Positions 29,631 through 38,327 are shown, counted from the stretch's first letter. The stretch is DNA of 64,000 bases from Crossiella sp. SN42 (GCF_023897065.1 NZ_JAMHIV010000039.1:1-64000); one strand, 5' to 3'. Program-made: numbers and translations. Notes: generated by a model not told the origin, from the letters alone.

Positions 29631-30956
29631 GTGTACGACCTAGTACTGCGCTCCCGGCGAACCTGCTTACCCGACGGCGAACGACCCGCCGCGATCGCGG
29701 TCCACAATGGACGGATCGCGGCGGTCGCACCGCACGAGGCCGACCTGCCCGCGCACACCGACACCGACCTCGGCGAGCTCGCCCTGCTACCCGGCCTGGT
29801 GGACACGCACGTGCACGTCAACGAGCCCGGCCGGACCGAGTGGGAGGGCTTCGCCACCGCGACCGCCGCCGCCGCGGCCGGCGGCGTCACCACCATCATC
29901 GACATGCCGCTGAACTCGCTGCCACCCACCGTGGACGTGGCCGCGCTGAACGTCAAACGCCAAGCGGCGCAAGGCCGCTGCTTCGTCGACGTCGGCTTCT
30001 GGGGCGGCGCGATCCCCGGCAAGCTGCACGAGCTGCCCGCGCTGCACGCCGAGGGCGTGTTCGGCTTCAAGTGCTTCACCGTCGACTCCGGCGTGCCCGA
30101 GTTCCCGCCGCTGTCCTGGCCGGAGATCGACCAGGCCCTGCACCAGCTGGTCGAGCTGGACGCGCTGCTGGTGGTGCACGCCGAGGACAGCGAGGAGCTG
30201 GCCGCCGCACCGGCCGCCGAAGGCAAGGGCTACCAGGGTTTCCTGGCCTCCCGGCCGACCAGCGCGGAGAACACCGCCATCGCCCGGCTGGCCGCCATCG
30301 CGGCCGGCCTCGGCGCCAGGGCGCACGTGCTGCACCTGTCCTCGGCCGAGGCACTGTCCATTGTGGCCGAAGCCAAGGCGGCAGGGGTCCGGCTGAGCGC
30401 GGAGACCTGCCCGCACTACCTGACCCTGACCGCCGAGTCGGTGCCCGACGGCGCCACCGAGTTCAAGTGCTGCCCGCCGATCCGGGACGCGGCCAACCAG
30501 GACCAGCTGTGGGCAGGCCTGGCCGATGGGGTGATCGACTGCGTCGTCTCCGACCACTCCCCCTGCACCCCCGACCTGAAGAGCCGGGGCGACGGCGACT
30601 TCGGCCAGGCCTGGGGCGGGGTGTCCTCGCTCCAGCTCGGCCTGCCGGTGCTGTGGACCGCGGCCCGCGCCCGCGGCCGCCAGCTGACCGAGGTGGTGCG
30701 CTGGCTGGCCGAACGCCCCGCCGACCTGGTCGGCCTGTCCTGCAAGGGCCGCATCGCGGTGGGCGGTGACGCCGACCTGGTCGCCTTCGCCGCCGACGAG
30801 CGGTTCACCGTGACACCGGCGGAACTGCGCCACCGGCACCCGATCACCCCGTACGCCGGACGGGAGCTGACCGGCGTGGTGCGCCGGACCTGGTTGCGCG
30901 GCAAGGAGATCGGCGCACAACCACACGGCGAGCTGCTGCGGCGCGACGGAGGCTGA
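29631..30956 (+). CDS. allB: Allantoinase
   Basis: The 441-residue amidohydrolase shows [19 protein letters not shown] with the metal-binding HxH pair, [10 protein letters not shown] at the site of the carboxylated Lys, [14 protein letters not shown] and VSDHSPC with the late Asp, all typical of allantoinase. It opens allantoin to allantoate. GTG 29631 follows AGGAG and lies seven bases after the xanthine dehydrogenase stop. A TTA codon is present at 29667-29669. The next gene starts one base after the stop. Confidence 0.94.
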   Translation: MYDLVLRSRRTCLPDGERPAAIAVHNGRIAAVAPHEADLPAHTDTDLGELALLPGLVDTHVHVNEPGRTEWEGFATATAAAAAGGVTTIIDMPLNSLPPTVDVAALNVKRQAAQGRCFVDVGFWGGAIPGKLHELPALHAEGVFGFKCFTVDSGVPEFPPLSWPEIDQALHQLVELDALLVVHAEDSEELAAAPAAEGKGYQGFLASRPTSAENTAIARLAAIAAGLGARAHVLHLSSAEALSIVAEAKAAGVRLSAETCPHYLTLTAESVPDGATEFKCCPPIRDAANQDQLWAGLADGVIDCVVSDHSPCTPDLKSRGDGDFGQAWGGVSSLQLGLPVLWTAARARGRQLTEVVRWLAERPADLVGLSCKGRIAVGGDADLVAFAADERFTVTPAELRHRHPITPYAGRELTGVVRRTWLRGKEIGAQPHGELLRRDGG

Positions 30957-30957
30957 C

Positions 30958-32088
30958 ATGGACACCGCCCTGCCCGACCTGGCCGCCCGCAACCTGGGCG
31001 GCTCGGTGCTGGCCGCCAACGACGAGTTCTTCGCCGAGAAGGAGAACCTGATCAAGCCGGAGCCACCGGTGTTCCGGCCGCACACCTTCACCCCCAAGGG
31101 CCAGGAGTACGACGGCTGGGAGACCAGGCGGCGGCGCGGCGTGCCCGGCGAGGACTGGGTGGTCATCCGCCTCGGCGTGCCCGGCATCCCGCGCTCGGTC
31201 ACCGTGGACACCAGCTTCTTCAAGGGCAACTTCCCGGAACAGGCCACCGTGCACGGTGCGGCCCTGGACGGCTACCCCGGCCCCGCCGAGCTGGCCGCCG
31301 CCGAGTGGGTCGAGCTGGTGCCGCGCAGCCCGCTGCTGGGCCACACCCAGAACACCTTCCCGGTGGCCACCCCGCTGCGCATCACGCACGTCCGGCTGAC
31401 CATCCACCCCGACGGCGGCGTGGCCCGGCTGCGCGTGCACGGCGAGCCGCTGCCCGACCCGCGCGAGCTGATCGGCGTGCCGCTGGACCTGGCCGCGCTG
31501 GTCAACGGCGGCCGCACGGTCGAGGCCAGCGACGGCTTCTTCTCCCCACCGGACAACATGCTGCAACCCGGCGAGTCCCGGTTCATGAGCGACGGCTGGG
31601 AGACCGCCCGCCGCCGCGGCCCCGGCCACGACTGGGCGGTGGTCCGGCTGACCGCCGAGGCGCTGCCCAGGGTGGTCGACCTGAGCACCCTGCACTACAA
31701 GGGCAACAGCCCCGGCCGCGCCGCGCTCTGGGGCCGCGTCCCCGGCGGCGAGTGGGCACCGCTGCTGCCGGAGACCCCGCTGCTGCCCGACACCGGCCAC
31801 CGCTTCCGCCTCGCCGAACCCCGCCCGGTCACCGAGGTCCGGCTGGACATCCACCCCGACGGCGGCGTGGGCAGGCTGCGCGTCTGGGGCCCGCTGACCA
31901 CCACCGGCCGCCGCGAGCTGGCCCTGCGCTGGTTCAACGCGCTCACCCCCGCCGCGGCCGAGGCCCTGCTCGCCGCGCACGGCCTGTCAGAGAACGATTG
32001 CCGAACGCTGACCGAGGCCCGCCCTGCCGCCGAACTGCCCGCTGAGCTGCGTGAACTCGGCGCGGACACCTTCATCACGCCGTCCTGA
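30958..32088 (+). CDS. alc: Allantoicase
   Basis: The 376-residue protein has the duplicated allantoicase fold. GWETRRRRGVPGEDWVVIRL in the first half is mirrored by GWETARRRGPGHDWAVVRL in the second, and IHPDGGVARLRVHGEP by IHPDGGVGRLRVWGP. It converts allantoate to ureidoglycolate and urea. The start has GGAGG five bases upstream and follows allB by one base. It is the last core gene of the operon; no ureidoglycolate lyase or urease is in the window. Confidence 0.95.
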   Translation: MDTALPDLAARNLGGSVLAANDEFFAEKENLIKPEPPVFRPHTFTPKGQEYDGWETRRRRGVPGEDWVVIRLGVPGIPRSVTVDTSFFKGNFPEQATVHGAALDGYPGPAELAAAEWVELVPRSPLLGHTQNTFPVATPLRITHVRLTIHPDGGVARLRVHGEPLPDPRELIGVPLDLAALVNGGRTVEASDGFFSPPDNMLQPGESRFMSDGWETARRRGPGHDWAVVRLTAEALPRVVDLSTLHYKGNSPGRAALWGRVPGGEWAPLLPETPLLPDTGHRFRLAEPRPVTEVRLDIHPDGGVGRLRVWGPLTTTGRRELALRWFNALTPAAAEALLAAHGLSENDCRTLTEARPAAELPAELRELGADTFITPS

Positions 32089-32161
32089 CAAATATTCCAG
32101 CCCGGCAAGCAACCCGTCACGGAGTCATCACACGCCGTTGACCGGCCTGCCCGCCCCGACG

Positions 32162-32602
32162 ATGCTTCCGCGCATGACACCGGGCGACTTGCACTGGGAG
32201 TGGCTACCCGGCGCCCTGATCCTCCTGGTCAGCGTGGTGCTGGCGGTCCTGCTGCTGCGCACGCTGCACTGGCGCACCCAGGGCGTGAACGCCAGCGCCA
32301 CCGTGCTGAGCAGCCGCACCCAGCTGTACGAGGACCGCAACCCCGGCGTCGGCCCCGAATGGGTGACCAGGGTCGAGCACTACGCCACGGTCGCCTACCA
32401 GGACGGGCGCGGCGTCGAACACGTCACCGAGATCCGCGGCGACCACAGCGTCGGCGAGTCGGTCCCGGTGCTCTACCTGCCCGAGGCCCCCGACCGCGCC
32501 GTCTCGGCCCGCTCGGTCTCGCTGGGCGCGCTGCTGGTCGGCGCCACCGTCCTGCTGGCCTGGCTGGCTTTCATGCTCTACCTCGCCGAGCGCACCGTCT
32601 GA
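32162..32602 (+). CDS. DUF3592-like membrane protein
   Basis: The 146-residue protein has one membrane helix at about residues 14-33, an exposed beta-rich domain (about 38-110; ASATVLSSRTQLYED, YATVAYQDGRGVEHVTEI, VGESVPVLYLPE) and a second helix at about 118-138. The order and the V-V-YLP motif are typical of DUF3592. The start is uncertain (ATG 32162 or 32174), with no clear ribosome-binding site. It lies 73 bp after allantoicase and 22 bp before the MocA gene. Confidence 0.72.
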   Translation: MLPRMTPGDLHWEWLPGALILLVSVVLAVLLLRTLHWRTQGVNASATVLSSRTQLYEDRNPGVGPEWVTRVEHYATVAYQDGRGVEHVTEIRGDHSVGESVPVLYLPEAPDRAVSARSVSLGALLVGATVLLAWLAFMLYLAERTV

Positions 32603-32624
32603 AGCCCGGCGGTAGGGTCCGGCC

Positions 32625-33200
32625 ATGGCCGCTCCGCCGCCCAGGGTCGCCGGGCTTGTGCTCGCCGCGGGCGCGGGCCGCCGCTACGGCGGGCCCAAGG
32701 CCCTCGCCGAGCTCGACGGCACGCTGTTCGTCGACCGCGCCACCGCCGTGCTCGCCGAAGCGGGCTGCCAACCGGTGCTCGCCGTGCTCGGCGCCGCCGC
32801 GGACGAAGTGCTGGCCCGGGCCCGCCTCACCGGCGTCACCCCGGTCCACAACCCCGACTGGCCCACCGGCATGGGCTCCTCGCTGCGGGCCGGACTCGCC
32901 GCGCTGCCCGCCGAGGTGGACGCCGTGGTGGTGCTCCCGGTCGACATGCCCGGTATCACCGCCGAGGCCGTGCGCCGGGTGCTCGCGCACGCCTCGCCGA
33001 CCGCGCTGGTCGCCGCCACCTTCCACGGCCGCCGCGGCCACCCGGTGCTGCTCGGTCGCGCGCACTGGGCCGGGGCCGCCGCCTCGGCCACCGGCGACAC
33101 CGGGGCCAGGGCCTACCTCGCCGCACACCCGCCGCTGCCCATACCATGTGAGGACGTGGCCGAAGGGTCCGATGTGGACACTCGAAATCCGTTGGGCTGA
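32625..33200 (+). CDS. MocA-like molybdenum cofactor cytidylyltransferase
   Basis: The 191-residue nucleotidyltransferase begins with the MobA/MocA loop LAAGAGRRYGGPKAL, has NPDWPTGMGSSLRAGL, the metal-binding PVDMPG and RRGHPVLL, which together define the MocA (CTP-using) branch. MocA makes the molybdopterin cytosine dinucleotide used by xanthine dehydrogenase-type enzymes, so it fits the upstream operon. ATG 32625 is the only good start. Confidence 0.88.
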   Translation: MAAPPPRVAGLVLAAGAGRRYGGPKALAELDGTLFVDRATAVLAEAGCQPVLAVLGAAADEVLARARLTGVTPVHNPDWPTGMGSSLRAGLAALPAEVDAVVVLPVDMPGITAEAVRRVLAHASPTALVAATFHGRRGHPVLLGRAHWAGAAASATGDTGARAYLAAHPPLPIPCEDVAEGSDVDTRNPLG

Positions 33201-33506
33201 ACGGGTGTTGTCCCGCGCACTGTGTCCAACAGCACTCAGCGACAGGACCGGGTCGCGCCCAAGATCAGCCTCTCAGTGACTGGGAGTGCCGAACAGCCGG
33301 ACTCCGTCGCAGCCAGGGAAAGCACCCGCCGTTCCCACATGGCAGGAATGGTATGACGATTGCCGAGGTCATCCGAATGACCTACCAGAGGGCCATCCGG
33401 GCTACCTGACCGGTTTGTCAGAACCTGCTAGCTTCACCCGCTGTTCTCCCCTGTCTCGCTGCCGCCGCCCCGGCACGCCCTGAATCCCCCGGAAAGAAGA
33501 GGACCC
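33201..33506. other. 306-bp intergenic region before the dikinase-like gene
   Basis: I see no gene here. A 65-codon frame at 33286-33483 has no ribosome-binding site or recognisable protein. The region contains a perfect 7-bp hairpin (AGGTCAT at 33366-33372, ATGACCT at 33377-33383) and a candidate promoter at 33406-33434. Confidence 0.55.
33406..33434 (+). promoter_or_regulatory. Candidate promoter of the dikinase-like gene
   Basis: CTGACC (33406-33411), a 17-bp spacer and TAGCTT (33429-33434) approximate the -35 and -10 of a housekeeping promoter. The start of transcription would be about 65 bases before GTG 33507. Confidence 0.35.
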
Positions 33507-35504
33507 GTGCACGCGGCCCCGACCGACTCGGACCTGGTTCACGCCATCATCGGCGAGAAGCTGTCCCTGGCGGCTTTCGACCAGCTCTCCGGCATGCTCG
33601 CCGGTCAGCCGTTCGTCAAGCTCGTGGTCGACCGGGAACAGGGCGTCATCCACTTCATCAACAACGCGCACCGGGAGTTCCACGTCCAGTACGTCGGCCT
33701 GGACATCCTGGGCATGGACTTCGACGAGCTGGCGGCCAACGTCAACTCCTTCAACGACAGCGTCTACCACGACCCGGACCGCCGCTTCTACCTCGGCATC
33801 CTGGCCCTGCACCAGCGCTCCGGCCACGACGGCGGCGGCGAGCGCCGGTTCATCTCGCTGGAGACCGTCGAGGTGGACACCATGTCCGCGGAGATGATCC
33901 GCTTCTTCTACGGCTTCGTCCGGGAATGGGTCGACCCCTCGGTGCCGCTGGTGTTCAAGCCGGCCACGCACCTCCAGGAACGCTTCTTGGACGGCATTCC
34001 GCCCGCCGAGCTGCCCAGGGTGACCGCGCACGAGCTGTTCGCCTCCACCCGTTTTGTGCCGCTGAACCCGGGTTCGGCCACCGGCCGCCTGCGCGCCTTC
34101 GCCACGGACCAGGACTACGCCGCCGCGGCGAAGACCCTGGAGTGGTTCGACATCATCGTGATGGACCGGGTGCCCGACGACATCCCCCGGCTGGCCGGGA
34201 TCATCAACGCCCAGCACACCACTCCGTTGTCGCACACCAACATGCTCGCCTCCGGCTGGAAGATCCCCAACGCCATCCAGCTCGGCGTGCTGGAGCACAT
34301 CGAGGCGGAAGGCCTTGACGGGCAATGGGTCGAGTACCGGGTGGAGTCCGGCGGCAGCGAGATCTCGTTGTCCCGCACCGAGGCCCCGGCCGACCTGGCC
34401 GCGCCGCCTGCCTGGCGCGCGCAGCAGATCACCCTGGAGGAGCCGGAGACCGAGCGCACGCCGATCGTGGACATGCACAAGCTGCGCGCCACCGACCGGC
34501 ACCGCTACGGCACCAAGGCGGCCAACCTCGGCGAGTTGCGGCACGTGCTGGACCACGGCTCGGACCGGCTGCTCGGCTTCTACCAGGTGCCGCGCCCGCC
34601 CCGGCCGAACCTGCTCAGCTACCTGGCCCGCAACCTGGACGTGCCGGCCGACGACAAGCTCGCCACCGCCGCCTGGCGGTTCCTGCGGGAGAACCTGCGC
34701 ATCCCGCGCGGCATCGCGATCCCGTTCGCCGTGCAGCAGCGGTTCCTGGAGTCCTCCGCGCCCATCCAGCAGACCATCGGCAAGCTGAAGATGGCCCTGG
34801 AGCTGGACGCGCCCGAGGTCGAACCACTGAGCCTGGCGCTGCAGAAGCTGATCCGCGGCACCCGCCTGCCCGCCGACATCCGGCAGGAGATCGACTCCGC
34901 GATCGTGGAACAGCTCGGCGGCGTGCGCACCTTCGTGGTCCGCAGCTCCTCCAACGCCGAGGACCTGGACGGCTTCTCCGCCGCCGGCATCTACGAGTCG
35001 GTCAACCACGTCAGCACCGCCGAGGCGATCTTCGACAGCATCAAGCTGGTCTGGGCCTCGCTGGTCTCCCCGCGCAGCGTCCGGTTGCGCCAGCAGGCCG
35101 GCATCTCGCTGGACGACTGCTACATGGGCGTGATCGTGCAGGAGCAGGTGGACGCCCCGGCCGGCGGCGTGCTGGTCACCACCAACCCGATGGCGCGCAA
35201 CGACTTCCGCAACGTCTACGTCAACGTCTCACCGCAGGTCACCGACGTGGTCTCGGGCACGGCGCTGCCGATGCAGTACCTGTACAGCACGGTCGAGGGC
35301 GGCGGCCGCACGCTGTCCCTTGGCGATGCTGAGCAAGACCTGCCCGAGCCCATCCAGGCCATGCTGCAGAAGCTCGCGCTGGCGGGCAGGCTGCTCCAGT
35401 CGCACTTCTGTCCGGACTACACCTTCGCCGCGCCGGTGGACATCGAGTGGGTCACCAGCGCCGACCGCGTGCACATCCTCCAACTGCGCCCCTACTCGGT
35501 CTGA
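33507..35504 (+). CDS. PEP/pyruvate-binding dikinase-like protein (swivel then ATP-grasp)
   Basis: In this 665-residue protein residues 1-200 match no domain I know. Residues about 215-262 contain a phosphohistidine swivel motif (TTPLSHTNMLASG, candidate His243). Residues 330-665 form a PPDK/PEP-synthase N-terminal ATP-grasp (GTKAANLGELRH, IPRGIAIPF, FVVRSSSNAEDLDGF, VQEQVDAPAGGVLVTT, VDIEWV). No PEP-binding barrel is present. The order His domain then ATP domain is that of glucan water dikinases and differs from PEP synthase or rifampicin phosphotransferase. GTG 33507 follows AAGAGGA. An MFS gene starts 14 bp downstream. It probably transfers phosphate from ATP to an unknown acceptor. Confidence 0.82.
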   Translation: MHAAPTDSDLVHAIIGEKLSLAAFDQLSGMLAGQPFVKLVVDREQGVIHFINNAHREFHVQYVGLDILGMDFDELAANVNSFNDSVYHDPDRRFYLGILALHQRSGHDGGGERRFISLETVEVDTMSAEMIRFFYGFVREWVDPSVPLVFKPATHLQERFLDGIPPAELPRVTAHELFASTRFVPLNPGSATGRLRAFATDQDYAAAAKTLEWFDIIVMDRVPDDIPRLAGIINAQHTTPLSHTNMLASGWKIPNAIQLGVLEHIEAEGLDGQWVEYRVESGGSEISLSRTEAPADLAAPPAWRAQQITLEEPETERTPIVDMHKLRATDRHRYGTKAANLGELRHVLDHGSDRLLGFYQVPRPPRPNLLSYLARNLDVPADDKLATAAWRFLRENLRIPRGIAIPFAVQQRFLESSAPIQQTIGKLKMALELDAPEVEPLSLALQKLIRGTRLPADIRQEIDSAIVEQLGGVRTFVVRSSSNAEDLDGFSAAGIYESVNHVSTAEAIFDSIKLVWASLVSPRSVRLRQQAGISLDDCYMGVIVQEQVDAPAGGVLVTTNPMARNDFRNVYVNVSPQVTDVVSGTALPMQYLYSTVEGGGRTLSLGDAEQDLPEPIQAMLQKLALAGRLLQSHFCPDYTFAAPVDIEWVTSADRVHILQLRPYSV

Positions 35505-35518
35505 GCGCGGGAAAACCC

Positions 35519-36772
35519 ATGCCACTGCTGCTCTCCCGCGCGCCGAAGACACCGGTGTCCGCCGCCGCCAAGCGGGTCATCCGGCTGTCCATCGGCTTCC
35601 AGTTCTTCTTCACGCTGCTGCTGTGGACGCCGATCTTCTACGAGTACCAGCGCCGCTTCGGCCTGTCCGCGGCCGAGATCCTGGGCATCCAGAGCATCTA
35701 CTACGTGGCGTTCTGCCTGCTGGCCGTGCCCACCGGGATGATCTCCGACCGCCTCGGCTACCGGAACTCGATGCTGGCAGGCTCGGCGATCCTGGTGGCC
35801 AGCAACCTGTTGGTGGTCGCCGCCCCGTCCTACTGGGGCTTCCTGGCGCACTTCCTGCTGATCGCGGTGGCCCGCTCGCTGACCATCGTGGCCACCAGCG
35901 CCTACCTGTACACCTTCCTGCAGCGCACCGGCGACAGCGCCGCGTACAAGCAGTCCGAGGGCAGCGCCCGGTTCTACAGCCTGATCGGCCGGATCGCCGC
36001 CTGGCCCGCGGTCGGCCTGCTGATGGCCTGGCACCTGCCCTCGCCGTACTGGATCACCGCGATCAGCGCCGCGGTCGCCGTGCTGATCGCCTGCCGGCTG
36101 CCCGCCCTGCCACCGTCCACTGTGGACGCGGAACCGGTCGCGCACTCGCCACTGGCCACCATGCGCAAGGCGCTGTCCGTGCTGCGCGCCGCCCCGGTGC
36201 TCCAGCTGCTGATCGTGCAGGGCGTGGCCATCTTCACCCTGGTCCGCATCTGCCAGGTCAACCTGTTCCAGCCCATCCTGCTGGACAAACAACTTCCGGT
36301 GATCTCCCACGGCGCGGTGCTCGCCGCGATGACCGCCTTCGAGGCCCTCGGCTCGCTGCGCCCCGGCGTGCTGCGCCGCTTCCTCAGCGACACCAAGGCC
36401 GTCTTCCTGATCACCATCGTGATGGCCCTGACCCTGGCCGCCACCGTCTTCGCCGGCATCCCCGGCACCATCGCCCTGCTCTGCGTCTTCGCACTGGCCG
36501 GCGGGTTCGCCTTCCCGATCCAGCGCCAGCTCATCAACGACGCCATCCCGGAAACGCCCTACCGCGCCACCCTGCTGTCCATCGAGTCCATCATCGACCG
36601 CGCCGTCTGCGCCGTGGTCGCCCTGGTACTGGGCAGCTTCCTCAACCGGGGCGCGCTGGGCGAGTTCCTCCTGTACTCCGCGGCGGGTTCGCTGGCACTC
36701 ATGGCCGTCCTGGCCGTGCTGGTGCCGGTGACCCGTCGCCGCCTGAACGCGGGAACGGGCAGCATCGGCTGA
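35519..36772 (+). CDS. MFS transporter
   Basis: The 417-residue protein has about 12 membrane helices and an MFS motif A-like loop (GMISDRLGYRNSM, about residues 72-84). It lies 14 bp after the dikinase-like gene with GGGAAAA before ATG 35519, so the two are likely one operon. The transporter may move the substrate or product of the dikinase, but the family gives no substrate. A strong terminator follows. Codons in the PSTVDAEP segment contain a perfect copy of the 13-bp palindrome. Confidence 0.87.
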   Translation: MPLLLSRAPKTPVSAAAKRVIRLSIGFQFFFTLLLWTPIFYEYQRRFGLSAAEILGIQSIYYVAFCLLAVPTGMISDRLGYRNSMLAGSAILVASNLLVVAAPSYWGFLAHFLLIAVARSLTIVATSAYLYTFLQRTGDSAAYKQSEGSARFYSLIGRIAAWPAVGLLMAWHLPSPYWITAISAAVAVLIACRLPALPPSTVDAEPVAHSPLATMRKALSVLRAAPVLQLLIVQGVAIFTLVRICQVNLFQPILLDKQLPVISHGAVLAAMTAFEALGSLRPGVLRRFLSDTKAVFLITIVMALTLAATVFAGIPGTIALLCVFALAGGFAFPIQRQLINDAIPETPYRATLLSIESIIDRAVCAVVALVLGSFLNRGALGEFLLYSAAGSLALMAVLAVLVPVTRRRLNAGTGSIG

Positions 36773-36782
36773 CCGGGCTCGC

Positions 36783-36835
36783 GACAGGGGAAGCCGCGTT
36801 CGCCGCGCAGGGGCGGTGAACGCGGCTTCCCTGTC
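36783..36835 (+). terminator. Terminator after the MFS gene
   Basis: The arms at 36783-36801 (GACAGGGGAAGCCGCGTTC) and 36818-36835 (GAACGCGGCTTCCCTGTC) pair nearly perfectly with one extra G, and the loop is 16 nt. It starts ten bases after the transporter stop codon. Confidence 0.8.
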
Positions 36836-36858
36836 ACATTGGCGTGCTCCGCACGCGG

Positions 36859-36953
36859 GATTTTTTCGCTCCTGAGTCGCACGTTCGTGACCCCGGCACA
36901 CGCGAAGCAAGCTTCCGAGTGCCGGGGTCACGAACGTGCGACGCGAAAAAATC
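36859..36953. repeat. Large inverted-repeat element with 24-bp perfect arms
   Basis: Arms 36876-36899 and 36919-36942 are perfect complements over 24 bp around a 19-nt loop. They are flanked by a further complementary pair, GATTTTTTCGC (36859-36869) and GCGAAAAAATC (36943-36953), separated from the main stem on the left side by six bases. The unit spans 95 bp and lies between an MFS terminator and an HNH nuclease gene. It is much longer than the terminators here and has no coding content, so a REP- or MITE-like element is suspected. Confidence 0.7.
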
Positions 36954-37115
36954 AAACCCACCGCTGGGTTCAGAGCCCGGCGTGTCGCTGGCGCGCCACG
37001 CCTCTTTCGCGAGCCGTTGCCGCTGGCGGGATTTCGCGAGCCGTGCCCTGGTCCCGCCCTGTCCCGGCCGTGTCCCGCTCTGCTTGCCCTTCCCTGCTTG
37101 CCCTTTCCCGCTTCG
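36954..37115. other. Spacer between inverted-repeat element and HNH gene
   Basis: This 162-bp stretch is GC-rich and includes a low-complexity run of repeated cccgc/ttgccctt units around 37060-37125. No gene or clear signal is seen. Confidence 0.4.
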
Positions 37116-37787
37116 CTACTTCGGGCAGTGGCCGAGCATGTCGGTCAGCGCGCCTCGTTCTGCCTCGGTCACGCCGAGGGCGTAGACCGCCTTGACCCGG
37201 ATCCAGTGCACCGCGTAGGTGCACCAGACGCCCTGGGCCGGGGGCTTCCACTGGGAGGGGTCCTGGTCGCCCTTGGAGCGGTTGCTGGTGGCGGAGACCG
37301 CGATCAGCTGGGGGTTGCGGGTGTCGTTGGCGAACTCCGAGCGGCGCTCGTCGGTCCAGTCCGCCGCGCCGGTGCGCCAGGCGTTGGCCAGCGGCACGGT
37401 GTGGTCGATGTCCAGCTGCTCCGGGCCGGTCATCACCTTGTCGTCGTAGACGCTGCGCCAGCGGCCGGAGATGACCTTGCACGCCTTGTCCGTCTTGACG
37501 TCCTCGCCCTCGCGGCGGAGCACGAACTCCCTGGTGTCACAGGACTCGCCCTGGGTGGTCCAGTGCTTGAAGCGCTCCCGCGAGTAGCCCTTCATCGGCG
37601 CCCAGGCGATCACCTTGAGCGTGCCCAGCTCGGTGCGCGCCCGGGCCACCTCCGCGGCGGCGGGCTGCGCGCCGCCCGGCTGCGGTGCGGAGGTCGCCGG
37701 TGGTGGCGCCCCGGTCGGAGATTTGGCCGTACAACCTGCTGTGAATGCCAGTCCCGCCGCCATCGCGACCAGGAACCAACGCCGCAT
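37116..37787 (-). CDS. Secreted HNH-family (DUF1524/GmrSD C-terminal-like) nuclease lipoprotein
   Basis: The 223-residue protein starts with a lipoprotein signal peptide (MRRWFLVAMAAGLAFTAGC) whose lipobox Cys is near residue 19. A Pro/Ala-rich linker and the HNH-like domain follow: LDIDHTVPLANAW contains the catalytic DxxH, and NPQLIAVSATSNRSKGDQDP contains the second half. Four further cysteines may form disulfides. Family members are exported actinobacterial endonucleases. ATG 37787 is used; ATG 37799 is an in-frame alternative. A surface DNase is the likely role. Confidence 0.86.
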   Translation of the reverse strand: MRRWFLVAMAAGLAFTAGCTAKSPTGAPPPATSAPQPGGAQPAAAEVARARTELGTLKVIAWAPMKGYSRERFKHWTTQGESCDTREFVLRREGEDVKTDKACKVISGRWRSVYDDKVMTGPEQLDIDHTVPLANAWRTGAADWTDERRSEFANDTRNPQLIAVSATSNRSKGDQDPSQWKPPAQGVWCTYAVHWIRVKAVYALGVTEAERGALTDMLGHCPK

Positions 37788-37948
37788 TCCGCACCCCATC
37801 CGAACGTGACCTAGCGCACTTTCGAGACTCAAGTACCGACATTCGGGGTCGACAACTAGCCCAAAGGCACTAAAGTCAACCCGTAAAAGCAACAATGCGA
37901 CAACGTTTGTTGACGCAACCACAGGGTGATTGAGGAAACGACGGTCCG
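37788..37948. promoter_or_regulatory. Divergent region between nuclease and small membrane protein genes
   Basis: The 161-bp stretch is AT-richer than average and contains the imperfect repeat CAACGTTTGTTG near 37903. It should hold promoters for both flanking genes, but none is clear enough to assign. Confidence 0.4.
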
Positions 37949-38326
37949 GTGAACGCAGCGCCACCCCGCCCCAGCGGTCCTGACGAAGGTACCGCTCTGC
38001 TCGAGCCGAGCCCGGCACGTGACCGCGTGCGTGTCGAACTCCAGTGGCGCCCGGTCCGGCGGCTCCGCCGCACCGCGACCGTGCCGTTCACGCACCCGCC
38101 CCGCCCGGCCGTGCGGCCCCGGCGGGCCCACGTGCCCCGCCCCGCGCCGGCCACCCGGTCCTGGCACCCGCGACGGCACGCGCTCGCGCTGGTCATGGTG
38201 CTGGTGGCCGCGCTCGCCGTGCTCGCGGCCAGCGCCGAGGCCTTCGACATGGCGATCGTGCTCGCGGTCGGCTTCAGCATGCAGCTGCTCTGCCTGTGGA
38301 CCTGCGCGAAGGACAGCTCCCGCTAG
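37949..38326 (+). CDS. Hypothetical protein with two C-terminal membrane helices
   Basis: The 125-residue protein has a basic, Pro/Arg-rich N-terminal half and two hydrophobic segments at about residues 78-95 (ALALVMVLVAALAVLAA) and 99-117. The GTG start at 37949 has only a distant GAGGAA upstream. I do not recognise the family, and the Arg-rich half could partly be frame composition. The hydrophobic half supports a real membrane protein. It converges on the HSL-type hydrolase gene with one base between stops. Confidence 0.5.
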   Translation: MNAAPPRPSGPDEGTALLEPSPARDRVRVELQWRPVRRLRRTATVPFTHPPRPAVRPRRAHVPRPAPATRSWHPRRHALALVMVLVAALAVLAASAEAFDMAIVLAVGFSMQLLCLWTCAKDSSR

Positions 38327-38327
38327 G

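Noticed and set aside
26597-30226. 1,209-codon minus-strand open frame across the purine operon
   Set aside because: It lies entirely opposite well-recognised enzymes (deaminase, xanthine dehydrogenase, allantoinase) and has low-complexity composition and no ribosome-binding site.
33366-33383. Perfect AGGTCAT/ATGACCT hairpin considered as a terminator
   Set aside because: Only 7 bp with a 4-nt loop, 165 bp after the nearest gene and close to a promoter, so a terminator role is not supported; it is noted in the intergenic entry.
33286-33483. 65-codon plus-strand frame before the dikinase-like gene
   Set aside because: There is no Shine-Dalgarno and no recognisable features, and it overlaps the candidate promoter at 33406-33434.
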